Shown here in pieces: positions 25,224-34,395 of a DNA stretch of 42,095 bases. Both the position numbers and the translations under genes were made by a program. The stretch's first letter is position 1. Each line of letters begins with the position of its first letter. Source of the DNA: Phoenicibacter sp963592435. Lineage in GTDB: Bacteria; Actinomycetota; Coriobacteriia; Coriobacteriales; Eggerthellaceae. The notes under the pieces were generated by a model. That model was not told the DNA's origin. It made no database searches and was given only the letters and a program-made list of their open reading frames with translations. The stretch spans positions 1-42,095 of the forward strand of contig CAVAWT010000013.1 of NCBI GenBank assembly GCA_963592435.1, written 5' to 3'.

Positions 25224-25586
25224 GTGCACAAAACAATTCTTAGATGTAAAGTCCTAAAGTGTTTTGAGATAAGTTTTGGGAGTACCGCACTTAAAAAAAA
25301 GTTGCGCAACTATTTTTTGGAAGTGAATGTTATAAATAAGGAACAGAAGCTCCCAGACTGAACTTGGAAGCCTTGAAAATGGAAGTTTTCAAGGAGCTGA
25401 AAAGGTTGGAAGAGGAAATGAAACTAACAAAGAGCTTTTGAAAGGGACAATTTTGGTGGCTACAAACTGCAAAATGCCGAAAAATTGTCAAATTTGCAAA
25501 AAAAAAAAACCTCTTGACGTAAAATTATTGGTTGAAAACGAAATGAAGCTTAAACGTCACAGGTAGGAAGATTTTGGAGGATGTGA
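25224..25586. other. Structured intergenic leader before the FHA/kinase island
   Basis: About 360 bases without a supportable gene. It holds a 12-bp perfect palindrome AGTTGCGCAACT (25300-25311) with an A-run to the left and a T-rich run to the right. It also holds a strong hairpin with 9-bp arms CCTTGAAAA (25371-25379) and TTTTCAAGG (25386-25394), overlapped by a competing pair AGCTCC (25348-25353) and GGAGCT (25393-25398). A TATAAA at 25331-25336 is a possible -10 box, with no clear -35. A purine-rich stretch and an A-run (near 25500) follow. The hairpins could belong to the leader of the downstream operon; no known riboswitch is recognised. Confidence 0.5.
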
Positions 25587-26387
25587 TTGGCTTCCATCAT
25601 TAAAAAAGAAGAAAAATTGTCAAAGGCAGGTGCTTGTGAAAACGCGAGTTGCAGGTTTGTTGACGAGTTGTTGAATTCAGAACCTGATTCTAAAACAACG
25701 ATTTTAAATGCAGATTCAAAAACAATCATCTTGAATGCAGATGTCGAGATTGAGGAAGAGTCAAACACGACTGAAATCAAGGCTGGACTTGAAACTGAAG
25801 TGAAAGCCGAGCCACAAGTAGAGGAAGTGAAGTCGCTGGAAGAGCCTCCAGGGACAACGGTGCTAAACTTTGCAGATGTCACGTCGAAAGAACTCAAAGA
25901 AAAGGAGAAGCCTGAAGTAAAGGCTGAGGCAAAGCCTGAACCCAGGAAAGAGGAAACCCAAGGTGGTAATTCTGTTCTCAAGAAGGCAAAGGCGGTCGTC
26001 AGCAAAAAGGGAAAAGAAGCACCAACACCTGACGAAACACCGAGCATTTGGGTGCCTGAGACCAAGCCACAAAAGAAAGAGACAGCTTTTCAGGTCAAAG
26101 TGAAAAAGACCGATGAAGTTTTTGATTTGCAGAAAGAAAAGACAACGGTCGGAAAGTCGAAATATAGCGACATTCAGATCAAAGACACTCAAACAGTTTC
26201 AAGAACACACATCATTTTGCACTTGGAAGATGACAAGTTGATTGTCGAAGACAACAAATCGCTAAATGGCACCTTTGTCAACAATGAGAGACTTGTGACA
26301 GGTGAGCGACGCGAGGTTTCTGACGGGGATGTCATCCGTGTGAGTGACGAGGAGCTGATTGTTTGCTCGAAGGAAGGCGGGCGTTAG
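25587..26387 (+). CDS. FHA-domain protein with N-terminal T-x-x-L motifs
   Basis: A 266-residue cytoplasmic protein. The C-terminal 95 residues are a forkhead-associated phosphothreonine-binding domain: TTVGKSKYSDIQI, TVSRTHIIL and NKSLNGTFVNNERL carry the G-x-S/R, S-R-x-H and N-G landmarks (with K in place of the usual R after the glycine). The first 165 residues are acidic and disordered-looking. They contain three similar threonine motifs, TTILNAD (37-43), TIILNAD (46-52) and TTVLNFAD (90-97), that resemble phosphorylation or FHA-docking sites. The start is a TTG at 25587 chosen for the GGAGG site six bases upstream; no ATG fits. First gene of the island, and 2 bp before the PP2C gene, so probably a partner or substrate of the kinase encoded next. 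Confidence 0.85.
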   Translation: MASIIKKEEKLSKAGACENASCRFVDELLNSEPDSKTTILNADSKTIILNADVEIEEESNTTEIKAGLETEVKAEPQVEEVKSLEEPPGTTVLNFADVTSKELKEKEKPEVKAEAKPEPRKEETQGGNSVLKKAKAVVSKKGKEAPTPDETPSIWVPETKPQKKETAFQVKVKKTDEVFDLQKEKTTVGKSKYSDIQIKDTQTVSRTHIILHLEDDKLIVEDNKSLNGTFVNNERLVTGERREVSDGDVIRVSDEELIVCSKEGGR

Positions 26388-26389
26388 AA

Positions 26390-27202
26390 GTGAAGTTTCG
26401 CGGCGCAGGCGCAACAAACGTAGGGACAACAAAAAAGACGAATCAGGATTCCTATCTGATCAAGGTAGCCGAGACTGAAATGGGCGATGTTGCTCTTGTT
26501 GCTGTTTGCGACGGAATGGGAGGCCTTGCAAAAGGCGAGCTCGCAAGTGCTGAAGTTGTTCGTTCACTTTCGAAATGGTTTGAAAACAAACTGCCGATTC
26601 TTCTTGAGACGCTCGCGACTTCTGTTGAAGGCTTGGAGTCTTCAGTCAAAGGTCAGTGGTCTGGGCTTGTTCAAGATTTAAACATTGAGATCATGCGCTT
26701 TGGAACAACAGACCAGATCAATCTTGGTACGACACTCACCGCGATGCTCTTTGTTGGTGGGAGATATTCAATTCTCCATGTTGGCGACTCGAGAGCCTAT
26801 GAAATAACAGAAAGCGAAGTTACGCAACTGACCAATGACCAGACCTATGTCGCTCAAGAAATTGCGGCGGGAAGAATGACCGAGGAAGAAGCAAGAGTGC
26901 ACCCAAGGAGAAACGTCTTGTTGCAGTGCATCGGGTCTTCGGTTGAAGTCGTCCCAGAGATAACTCATGGCACGCTCAACAAAGAAGCAACCTATCTTGT
27001 TTGTAGCGATGGTTTTCGCCACGTTTTGGAAGAAGGAGAGCTTGCAGGCACTTTCAACAAAAAAGAGCTTAAGAACTTGTGGAAAAACAAGGACGGAAAG
27101 AGCGAAAAGAAGGTCTCGAAGAAAATTGAAGATGTTATTGAAGAAGTGATGAAAAGGGGCGAGCAAGACAACATAACAGCTGTTGTTCTTGAGTCCTATT
27201 AA
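26390..27202 (+). CDS. PP2C-family serine/threonine protein phosphatase
   Basis: Mn/Mg-dependent phosphatase (270 residues from the GTG at 26390) that should reverse phosphorylation by the kinase encoded downstream. The metal-binding motifs are complete: KTNQDSYLI, VCDGMGGLAKGE, LHVGDSRAYEI, CSDGFRHVLEEGE and EQDNITAVVLE. The GTG start is supported by an AAGGAAGGCGGG site overlapping the end of the FHA gene; a longer frame starting at 26363 lacks one and would run into the FHA coding region. No membrane segment, so it acts in the cytoplasm. The kinase gene begins 34 bp after its stop, giving the classic phosphatase-kinase pair of bacterial phosphothreonine signalling. Confidence 0.94.
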   Translation: MKFRGAGATNVGTTKKTNQDSYLIKVAETEMGDVALVAVCDGMGGLAKGELASAEVVRSLSKWFENKLPILLETLATSVEGLESSVKGQWSGLVQDLNIEIMRFGTTDQINLGTTLTAMLFVGGRYSILHVGDSRAYEITESEVTQLTNDQTYVAQEIAAGRMTEEEARVHPRRNVLLQCIGSSVEVVPEITHGTLNKEATYLVCSDGFRHVLEEGELAGTFNKKELKNLWKNKDGKSEKKVSKKIEDVIEEVMKRGEQDNITAVVLESY

Positions 27203-27236
27203 GGTCAAAATCAAAGAAATTTTAAAGAAAAGGGAA

Positions 27237-28979
27237 ATGGCAAAGAAGAAACACACAGACGGATTGAAGCGCGGAGACGTCATCAAGGAGCGTTATGAAG
27301 TTTTGCGCCTTATTGGCGAGGGCGGAATGTCCCGTGTGTTTTTGGCGGCAGACTTGAAGCTTCAAAACAAACAGTGGGCGATCAAAGAAGTTGATCGTCG
27401 CGCGAAAGACCCTGTCGGCCGTCCGATCGAGCAATCACTTGCAAGTGAGGCTGACCTTCTCTCGAAGCTCGATCATCCAAACATCGTAAACATCGCAGAC
27501 ATCGAGAAAACTGAGAATTACATCTATGTTGTGATGGACCACGTTGAGGGTCAGTCGCTCGACAAAGTTGTTCGTGAGAACGGTCCGCAGTCAGAAGAAG
27601 ACGTCAAAAACTGGATGGTTCAGGTGTGCGACGCTCTTGACTATCTTCATTCGCAAACTCCACCTGTGATCTATCGCGATATGAAGCCTTCAAATATTAT
27701 GCTTCGCCCTGACGGCAACGTTAAGTTGATTGATTTGGGTGTTGCTCGTGAATATAAAGACGAAGCGAAGAAAGACACAATCGCGTTTGGCACTGAAGGC
27801 TATGCAGCACCTGAGCAATATGGAAGCGTGCAGACCGACCCGAGAACTGACGTTTATGGACTCGGAGCCACGATGTGGCACTTGCTCGGTGGAGCGGCAC
27901 CCCCGAAAGAATATCCTCTGCGCAACGTTCGAGAGCTCAACCCGAAGGTCGCAGAAGGCTTTGCGCAGGTCATCATCCCGAAATGCACCGAGCTTGATCG
28001 CGAAAAGAGATATCAATCATGCGCCGAGATGATCACCGACTTGGAAGTATATGAAGAGCTCACGCAAGATTATCGAAATGAGCAAAAATCAAAGGTACGC
28101 AAGTTTGGAATTGCTGCTGGACTTGCTGTGTTTTTCCTCATTTTGGGCATCATCTTGACAATCGCGAGAACTGCCTACATAAACGCGAATTACGATTCGC
28201 TCATCAGTCAGGCAGATGTCATGAAGCGTCAAGATCCAGATGCCGCAACAGAGCAATATCTCGCAGCTCTTTACTACAAACCCGATGCAGTCGATGCCTA
28301 TCTCGGTTTGATTTATTGCTATCGTTTCGACGGCAAGTTCACTCCTGAAGAAAAGCAGCAGTTCGACGCAATTTACAACGCAAACAAGTCGACGCTCCAG
28401 AATTCTTCGAGGTTTGGCGAACTGTCCTATGAAATCGGAAGGCTCTATTGGTATTACTACACCTACGGCTCTTCTGATGGAGGAACGGACGATAACCAGT
28501 CGACGCGCATAAAAGCTTCTACGGAATACTTCGCAGACGCGAAAGACGCGCCAGATTTCGACAGAAGAAGCACAGCACAAACCTATTATTCAATCGCCAC
28601 TTTCACTTCCGACATCGAAAACGCGATTCGGGAGGGCGAAGAGAGCGAAAACCTTTACAAAGATTATTGGAACAGCCTCGTGAGCTTGACTGCAAACGTC
28701 GAGTCAGAAAGCGTTGAAATCATAAAGCTCGATTCTTACGAGCTTGTGACAAACGGGGTTGAGACCTACATGTCGAAGTTCAAGGACTTCGCAAAAGTCT
28801 CGCGTGACGACCAGAAAGATTTGTGCAAGCAAGTTGCGGAAGACTTGCAGAAGACAAACTGGTCAGAGACTAACAAGATGAAAGCGCAAGACACACGAGC
28901 GCGACTTGAAGCAACCATCATACCGCGCATCGACGCGGTTTATGGCTCGGCGAGTGTGGCGCCAGGGACAAGCAATTAA
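27237..28979 (+). CDS. Membrane-anchored serine/threonine protein kinase
   Basis: A 580-residue Hanks-type kinase. It has a glycine loop GEGGMSRVF (27-35), the ATP lysine in WAIKEV (K50), catalytic loop YRDMKPSN (146-153, with YRD in place of HRD), DLG (166-168) in place of DFG, and APE after the activation segment (191-193). A single transmembrane helix lies at about 289-311. The extracellular part (about 315-580) is helical with TPR-like segments (EQYLAALYYKPDAVDAYLGL) rather than PASTA repeats, so the signal sensed is probably not muropeptides. The ATG at 27237 is preferred over an upstream TTG: it has an AAGGG site and gives a normal N-terminus. Followed after 18 bp by the repeat-bearing membrane protein. 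Confidence 0.94.
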   Translation: MAKKKHTDGLKRGDVIKERYEVLRLIGEGGMSRVFLAADLKLQNKQWAIKEVDRRAKDPVGRPIEQSLASEADLLSKLDHPNIVNIADIEKTENYIYVVMDHVEGQSLDKVVRENGPQSEEDVKNWMVQVCDALDYLHSQTPPVIYRDMKPSNIMLRPDGNVKLIDLGVAREYKDEAKKDTIAFGTEGYAAPEQYGSVQTDPRTDVYGLGATMWHLLGGAAPPKEYPLRNVRELNPKVAEGFAQVIIPKCTELDREKRYQSCAEMITDLEVYEELTQDYRNEQKSKVRKFGIAAGLAVFFLILGIILTIARTAYINANYDSLISQADVMKRQDPDAATEQYLAALYYKPDAVDAYLGLIYCYRFDGKFTPEEKQQFDAIYNANKSTLQNSSRFGELSYEIGRLYWYYYTYGSSDGGTDDNQSTRIKASTEYFADAKDAPDFDRRSTAQTYYSIATFTSDIENAIREGEESENLYKDYWNSLVSLTANVESESVEIIKLDSYELVTNGVETYMSKFKDFAKVSRDDQKDLCKQVAEDLQKTNWSETNKMKAQDTRARLEATIIPRIDAVYGSASVAPGTSN

Positions 28980-28997
28980 GGAGGTGAAGGAGACGAA

Positions 28998-29804
28998 ATG
29001 GAATCGATTTTGTTTGGGTTAGCAGTTGCATCATTCATTTGCGCGTTCGTTTGCGCAGTGATCGCTGTCATTTTGCACAAAGTGCTCGGCGTGCATGATG
29101 CAATCAACTTCCTGCGCAACAAAAAGGTCGCTCCTTCAACTCACTCAAGGAGCAAGAAAAAGCCTGTTGTTAAGTCAAGAAGGACGAAGCCGAGAATAAC
29201 AGGTTCAACGAAGCCAACGTCAGAAGTTGTTGATAAGGCTGGCAGGATCACTAAAGACGACTTGGACAAAGCTTCAAAGGATTTGACGAGCGAAGAAGAA
29301 AAGCCGAAAAAGAATAAGAAGGCAAAAGGCAAAGCACAGCTCAAAAATTCTGAAAGTTCTGAGGAACCGACATCATTGTTAAAGGAAGAAAGCGAATTGC
29401 CAACGTCGCTTTTGGGTGAGGAGAGCGAAAAACCAACGTCGCTTCTTTCAGACGAAACAAGTGAAGCTCCAACATCGCTTTTGCAAGAGGATTCGGAGAG
29501 ACCAACGTCACTTCTTGAGCAGGAAGAAACTGAAGCGCCAACATCTGTGTTGAGTGTTGATGAAGCTGAGAAGCCAACACAGCTTTTGACAGAAGATGAC
29601 ACAGAGCGCCCAACGTCGCTTCTTGAAACAGACGAAACAGAAAAACCAACAACTCTTCTTAAAGCAGAAGATGAAGAAAAAGAGAAGTCGCAGAGCGAAT
29701 TTGTGACAGGAAATGTTTTGGAAGAGGAGCTGGAGAACAAGTTCAAGTTCAAAATTGTCACAAGTGAAATTGTCGTTCACACTGACGAGAAAATTATTGA
29801 GTGA
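28998..29804 (+). CDS. Membrane protein with nine tandem P-T-x-L-L repeats
   Basis: A 268-residue protein. One N-terminal transmembrane helix (about 4-28) is followed by a basic stretch (KKKPVVKSRRTKPR) and a long, very acidic cytoplasmic tail. From residue 124 to 221 the tail carries nine copies of P-T-[S/Q/T]-[L/V]-L spaced 11-12 residues apart (threonines at 125, 136, 147, 159, 170, 182, 194, 206, 218), each in an E/D-rich context. A hydrophobic residue at +3 from the threonine fits the binding preference of many FHA domains, so a kinase-phosphorylated docking scaffold is a reasonable inference. I recognise no named family. GGAGGTGAAGGAG lies upstream of the ATG. Sits between the kinase and the giant surface protein. 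Confidence 0.88.
   Translation: MESILFGLAVASFICAFVCAVIAVILHKVLGVHDAINFLRNKKVAPSTHSRSKKKPVVKSRRTKPRITGSTKPTSEVVDKAGRITKDDLDKASKDLTSEEEKPKKNKKAKGKAQLKNSESSEEPTSLLKEESELPTSLLGEESEKPTSLLSDETSEAPTSLLQEDSERPTSLLEQEETEAPTSVLSVDEAEKPTQLLTEDDTERPTSLLETDETEKPTTLLKAEDEEKEKSQSEFVTGNVLEEELENKFKFKIVTSEIVVHTDEKIIE
29367..29663 (+). repeat. Coding tandem repeat of the P-T-x-L-L array
   Basis: DNA of the nine repeats, with a 33-36 bp period. The units share CCAACGTCGCTTCTT-like cores but differ at many third positions, so the peptide repeat is conserved more tightly than the DNA. It is not a CRISPR array: the units are contiguous coding sequence. Confidence 0.85.
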
Positions 29805-29856
29805 TTAATTTTAAAAAGGAATTGGTTTTAAAAGGCAAAGGTCGAAGGAGGAAATT

Positions 29857-32800
29857 ATGAAAGTCAACGAAACAAGCACGTGGAGGAAGACAGTGCAGAT
29901 TTTTGCATCGTTTGCGCTCGTCTTTTCGATGATCCCAATTTGCGCCACACACAACTCGCAAGTGGCAGAGGCGACCGATGGAGGAACAACCGAAGAACCT
30001 TGGCTTTATTATTCAAACGTTTATCCTGAAGATTATCAGGCTAAAAACACTCATAAAGAAATCGACGTTGATGCCAAAGAAGTTGGCGGAAAATTAATAT
30101 ACGACAAAGACTACAAAGACTCAAAAGACATATATTCACAAATTGTAAAACATGTGATCGATGCAACAAAAGATGGAAATAAAATTTTTAAAGAAGGTAG
30201 CGCGACACTTGACGGAACTCCTTCTTTTACTTCTAATGGCGCTGTAGAGGTGCAATCGAATAATGATGCTGTCAGAATAGACACAACAACTCCAGTGGTT
30301 ACAAAGAGTTATGTTCACAATGATGATAACCCAATTCTGATTACTTATTGCTTGCCAAGTGAAGATACCAACAACTGGGAACTGTCTTTTTCTGTTAAAG
30401 GCAAGGACAATGATGACAAAGATCTTTCAGTGAATGTCGTTGCTACTTATAATTCAGCTGATAAAACGCTTAATATCAAGGAAAAAGATGAAAAATTCGA
30501 ACTGCCAACAGAATCTCTTGAGGGAGACGAGGTATTTAACCTTGAACCAATCGAGAGAATTGATGAAATCAAAGATGTCCAAACTGAAGACGCTACAACT
30601 CTGAAGAATTTCTTTAAAGACACTGGCATCGACACTTCCTTTACGGGGGTGGAGCTCGAGACTGACCTGCCTTATAAAGACCTCATTTATCAAGATTATA
30701 AAATGGTGTCAGTTGACGATGAAAATTGGAAGGTAACTTTTGACGAAAAAGACAAGAAATTAAAGGTAACTAAAAAGAACGCTGAGGCGAGCACAAGCTC
30801 TTTGAAGTTGACATTTTATGCAGGTGAGGAATTTAAAGAAGATGGAAGCAACACGCTGTGTGTAATTGATGGTGCTGATGAAGGTAGCATTAAAACAAAT
30901 ATCAACACGAAGACTGCTGAAGCAAAAATAGTTTCAGATGCTGTCAGTGGATCATCGCTTGACCTTTCATTTAGAGGTGATACTTGCGTTTTGAAAATTT
31001 CTGGCTTATCTCGAAATGATTATAAAATTACCTATGACGATAAATATAAGGACTTGTTCGATGTGTCACTTGACCTTAAGGGGAAGGAACCAGGAATTAC
31101 TTTAAAAAGGAAAGAGGCAGTTTCTGCAACAGCAGAGTGCTTAGGCGGTTTTGAATTTAATTTTTATATTGGTGACGATCCTGTAACGAATCGTCTCGGA
31201 GATGAAAACTTCAAAATTGGCGTTAACCAAAACACAAGAACGAATGATGCGAAGATTGTGACTGATAAACTTGGTAACGAAAGTAAGCTGTTCGAGGTGA
31301 CTTACGGACAAGAAAATCCCCTTGTGATTTCCTTTGATGGAGAAGATGGAATGAAGAGGGGAGACTATTTAATTTCTGGTGCCGAAAATGATTATTATTC
31401 TTTCGAATATAATTCAGAAAAAAAACAGCTATCAATTAAACCAAAGAAAGCTTCCGACAATCAAGCAAAGACAGTAAAGTTGACCTTCTATGTTAACTCT
31501 GGAGAGAAAGCCATTGAGAACAATCAACTCGTTCAGGTTGACCTCAATGTGAAAGTTAACAAGAAGGAGATTAAGTGGAATGAGGATGCACTCCCAACAG
31601 GAGGAAAGACTGCCGCTTTGGACTATCGCTATGTTGATGATCAGATCAGTTATGTGAAAGACAACATTAAAGATTGGATAAACAGCGATAGTGTTGTTGG
31701 CAAAGACGATGTGGGGCTGGACTTAAGCAAAATAGGATTTAGTGCTTATCCCACCACGGATGTTGAAACTGAAAAGACGTTCACTGTTACGGGGATAAAG
31801 AAGCAAAACAGCAATTATACCTTTAAAAACTCTGAAGGAAAAGACACAGATGAAACTTCTTTGACTCTCAAGGTCAAGAAAATCGCTTCACAAGAATACA
31901 CGGTCCTAGAAAACTTCACCTTTAAGGGCAAGCAAGGAGATGGGACTGAGGTTGACTTGAAGGATGGCATAGAGAAAGAGAACGAAGTTTGGGTCAACAG
32001 TGATGTTACCATTAATTGGAAAGACCACAAGCTTGCTGATCCTGTCACGGAATCAAGCAATAATCAAGATTTGCCTAAAAATACGAGTGAAAATTACATA
32101 GATACGCTGAGCCCTTCCGCACTTAACGAGGACGCTTCAGAAGGTTCATCGATTGTAGCTAGCAAAATTTATGCAAAAGATTCGAAGACTAACGTTGTTT
32201 CCAAAATCACTGATTTGAAAGTTAACATCGACAGAACTGCACCTGTTGTTTACAATTTCGGGGTTAACACTGGTGGTGTTAAGGAGAAGAGCTTTGTTGA
32301 TAACGTTATAAGTTTTTTCTTTCCGAGCAACATTCGAGCAAAGGTCTCCATGAATGCAACTGACAGCAATTCAGGAGAGCAAGTTGTTTCTGGCATTTTA
32401 AAGGATTCAAACGCGAAGGTTTATTACAACGACAATGGCAAGGATTCGTGGCATGACATTGCGTTTGATGACACTGACAAATATCCATTTCACTTTGAAG
32501 TTGACGCGGCAGATGTTGACAGAATAACTGAAAATTTCAACGTGCAGTTGACAGACAACGCGAAGAACACAAATTATGATGCAGCCAAAGACGCAAAAGG
32601 TCTTCCAGAGGATGTGTGGGAGTTGGTTCAGAACAATGTTGCGCCGAGTGTCAGCATTTCGTTTGACAACAACGACGTGCGCAATGGTTCTTTTTACAAC
32701 AACAACAGGAAAGTCACCGTTCAAATCACTGCCGATCATTTTGATCTAACAAAAGAGCACGATTCAACTCAAGAACTTGTGACTTTCTCTATCAATGGCA

Positions 32801-34395
32801 ACGAACAGCACGTCAGCATTAGGGATTTCGGAGATGACGGAAAGTGGGAAAGAACTTTCTCTGACGATGCCGATTACACATTGAGGGCTCAGTATGTCGA
32901 TTTGGCTGGTCAATTTTGTTCCGCGACGGCCGATAATTGGACCATCGATAAGACTACGCCTGAGGTGTCAGTCATTTGGGACAACGAAAATGCAACGAAT
33001 GGCAATTATTACGCTGCAGCAAGAACTGCAACGGTGACGATCACTGAACACAATTTCGATGCTTCGATGTTCAACGTGCAACCAACTGGTGATGGCGGAA
33101 ACGCTTCAGAATATGGTGCGCCAGTCACAGACGATTGGTCACACTTTGGCGACTCACATCAATGTCATGTCACTTTCTCGGGTCCAGGGAGATATGCAAT
33201 GACGATCGAAGGCGAGGACTTGGCTCAGAACTCACTTCAGGGTGATAAGGAAGTTTCAGAGTTTGTTGTTGACACAACACAGCCAGAGATAACAATTGCA
33301 GTCAATGGCGAGCAGGATGCTTCAAGTCATGCATACCCTGACAACGCAGGTGTTTCTATTGCTATCAACGATACGAACGTCGACTCCAGTAGCCAAATTA
33401 ATGTTGAGTCGATCAGCTGGAACGGAAATGGCGCACCTTATGCAGAAAACAGAGGCTCAAGTGCAACGAGCGTGACAGTTGACATGCCAAACCCTGAGAA
33501 CAAGCCTGAGAGCGATGGTGTCTATCGAATAACAGTCAATGCGCTCGACTTGGCAGGCAACACTCAAACAAAAACTGTCGACTGGTCGGTTAACCGCTTC
33601 GGTTCGACCTATGTCGTCAGCGACTCAACGAAGGGTGTCATCACAAAGAAATATGTTAAGGCAAAAGACATGAGCGACGTTGCGATAACGGAGATCAATC
33701 CGTCTGGCGTCAATGAGTCTTCTGCAACTGCCAAAATTGCACGAGGCACAAACTCGCAAACCTTGGAGAAGGGTCAAGGATTCACATTTGCGGAGGCGTC
33801 GGATGCGAACGGATGGCCTGCGTTCACCTACACAATCTCCAAGGATAAATATTCTTCCGACGCGATGTATCAAACGATCGTTTCCTCAACCGACTCTGCC
33901 GGTCGTGCGTCCGACAACACGATGGCAGACAAATCTTCGGATCGCAAGAATTCCTGTGACGTTTATTTTGCAGTCGACAACACGGCGCCGATTGTTTCGT
34001 TCACGGGATTTGATGAAAGCATCGTTGCAGGCAGAGAACACAAGGTCAACGCCTACATCGAAGACAACATGAAACTCGATCACGCCGTCATTGAAGTCAA
34101 CGGAATTGAAGTTGAGAGCCTTGACAGCTCCGATTTGAGTGACAAAAACCACGAGATCACTTTGAAGGAAAGTGGCGACATGCAAAAATTGACAGTCAAA
34201 GCCTACGACGCTGCAGGAAATGTCTGCAACGTTGACTCGTCGCAAGTGTTCGTCAACAATGATCCGCTGGCGCGCCTCATGCACAACACAGTGCTGTTTG
34301 TGGGATTGATTGTTGGTGGGCTTGCCATCATTGGCGGTCTTGTCTGGTATTTCTTCTTTTACAAAAGAAGAAAAGAAGAAGAACAACAAGCTTAA
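29857..34395 (+). CDS. Giant surface-exposed, membrane-anchored repeat protein with Ig-like domains
   Basis: A 1512-residue secreted and C-terminally anchored protein. An N-terminal signal peptide (basic MKVNETSTWRK, then IFASFALVFSMIPICA, cleavage near residue 38) is followed by a region with three related blocks of about 100 residues (roughly 245-340, 350-450, 458-560). The last two begin NTKTAEAKIV and NTRTNDAKIV. From about residue 790 come Ig-like modules of the bacterial type opening with DRTAPVV, NVAPSV, DKTTPEV, DTTQPEI and DNTAPIV. A transmembrane helix (about 1475-1500) and a short positive tail KRRKEEEQQA end the protein; there is no LPXTG. Adhesin or structural surface role is inferred. 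GGAGG precedes the ATG. Confidence 0.88.
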   Translation: MKVNETSTWRKTVQIFASFALVFSMIPICATHNSQVAEATDGGTTEEPWLYYSNVYPEDYQAKNTHKEIDVDAKEVGGKLIYDKDYKDSKDIYSQIVKHVIDATKDGNKIFKEGSATLDGTPSFTSNGAVEVQSNNDAVRIDTTTPVVTKSYVHNDDNPILITYCLPSEDTNNWELSFSVKGKDNDDKDLSVNVVATYNSADKTLNIKEKDEKFELPTESLEGDEVFNLEPIERIDEIKDVQTEDATTLKNFFKDTGIDTSFTGVELETDLPYKDLIYQDYKMVSVDDENWKVTFDEKDKKLKVTKKNAEASTSSLKLTFYAGEEFKEDGSNTLCVIDGADEGSIKTNINTKTAEAKIVSDAVSGSSLDLSFRGDTCVLKISGLSRNDYKITYDDKYKDLFDVSLDLKGKEPGITLKRKEAVSATAECLGGFEFNFYIGDDPVTNRLGDENFKIGVNQNTRTNDAKIVTDKLGNESKLFEVTYGQENPLVISFDGEDGMKRGDYLISGAENDYYSFEYNSEKKQLSIKPKKASDNQAKTVKLTFYVNSGEKAIENNQLVQVDLNVKVNKKEIKWNEDALPTGGKTAALDYRYVDDQISYVKDNIKDWINSDSVVGKDDVGLDLSKIGFSAYPTTDVETEKTFTVTGIKKQNSNYTFKNSEGKDTDETSLTLKVKKIASQEYTVLENFTFKGKQGDGTEVDLKDGIEKENEVWVNSDVTINWKDHKLADPVTESSNNQDLPKNTSENYIDTLSPSALNEDASEGSSIVASKIYAKDSKTNVVSKITDLKVNIDRTAPVVYNFGVNTGGVKEKSFVDNVISFFFPSNIRAKVSMNATDSNSGEQVVSGILKDSNAKVYYNDNGKDSWHDIAFDDTDKYPFHFEVDAADVDRITENFNVQLTDNAKNTNYDAAKDAKGLPEDVWELVQNNVAPSVSISFDNNDVRNGSFYNNNRKVTVQITADHFDLTKEHDSTQELVTFSINGNEQHVSIRDFGDDGKWERTFSDDADYTLRAQYVDLAGQFCSATADNWTIDKTTPEVSVIWDNENATNGNYYAAARTATVTITEHNFDASMFNVQPTGDGGNASEYGAPVTDDWSHFGDSHQCHVTFSGPGRYAMTIEGEDLAQNSLQGDKEVSEFVVDTTQPEITIAVNGEQDASSHAYPDNAGVSIAINDTNVDSSSQINVESISWNGNGAPYAENRGSSATSVTVDMPNPENKPESDGVYRITVNALDLAGNTQTKTVDWSVNRFGSTYVVSDSTKGVITKKYVKAKDMSDVAITEINPSGVNESSATAKIARGTNSQTLEKGQGFTFAEASDANGWPAFTYTISKDKYSSDAMYQTIVSSTDSAGRASDNTMADKSSDRKNSCDVYFAVDNTAPIVSFTGFDESIVAGREHKVNAYIEDNMKLDHAVIEVNGIEVESLDSSDLSDKNHEITLKESGDMQKLTVKAYDAAGNVCNVDSSQVFVNNDPLARLMHNTVLFVGLIVGGLAIIGGLVWYFFFYKRRKEEEQQA

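Noticed and set aside
25550..26065. A serine/phenylalanine-rich 171-codon minus-strand frame opposite the first FHA gene
   Set aside because: Composition is that of an antisense shadow of acidic, glutamate-rich coding sequence.
29367..29663. Possible CRISPR array
   Set aside because: The repeats are contiguous, in frame and degenerate at third positions, with no spacers; they encode the P-T-x-L-L motif.
29141..29761. A serine-rich 206-codon minus-strand frame opposite the P-T-x-L-L repeats
   Set aside because: Its repeats are the mirror of the coding repeats on the plus strand; no promoter or ribosome binding site.
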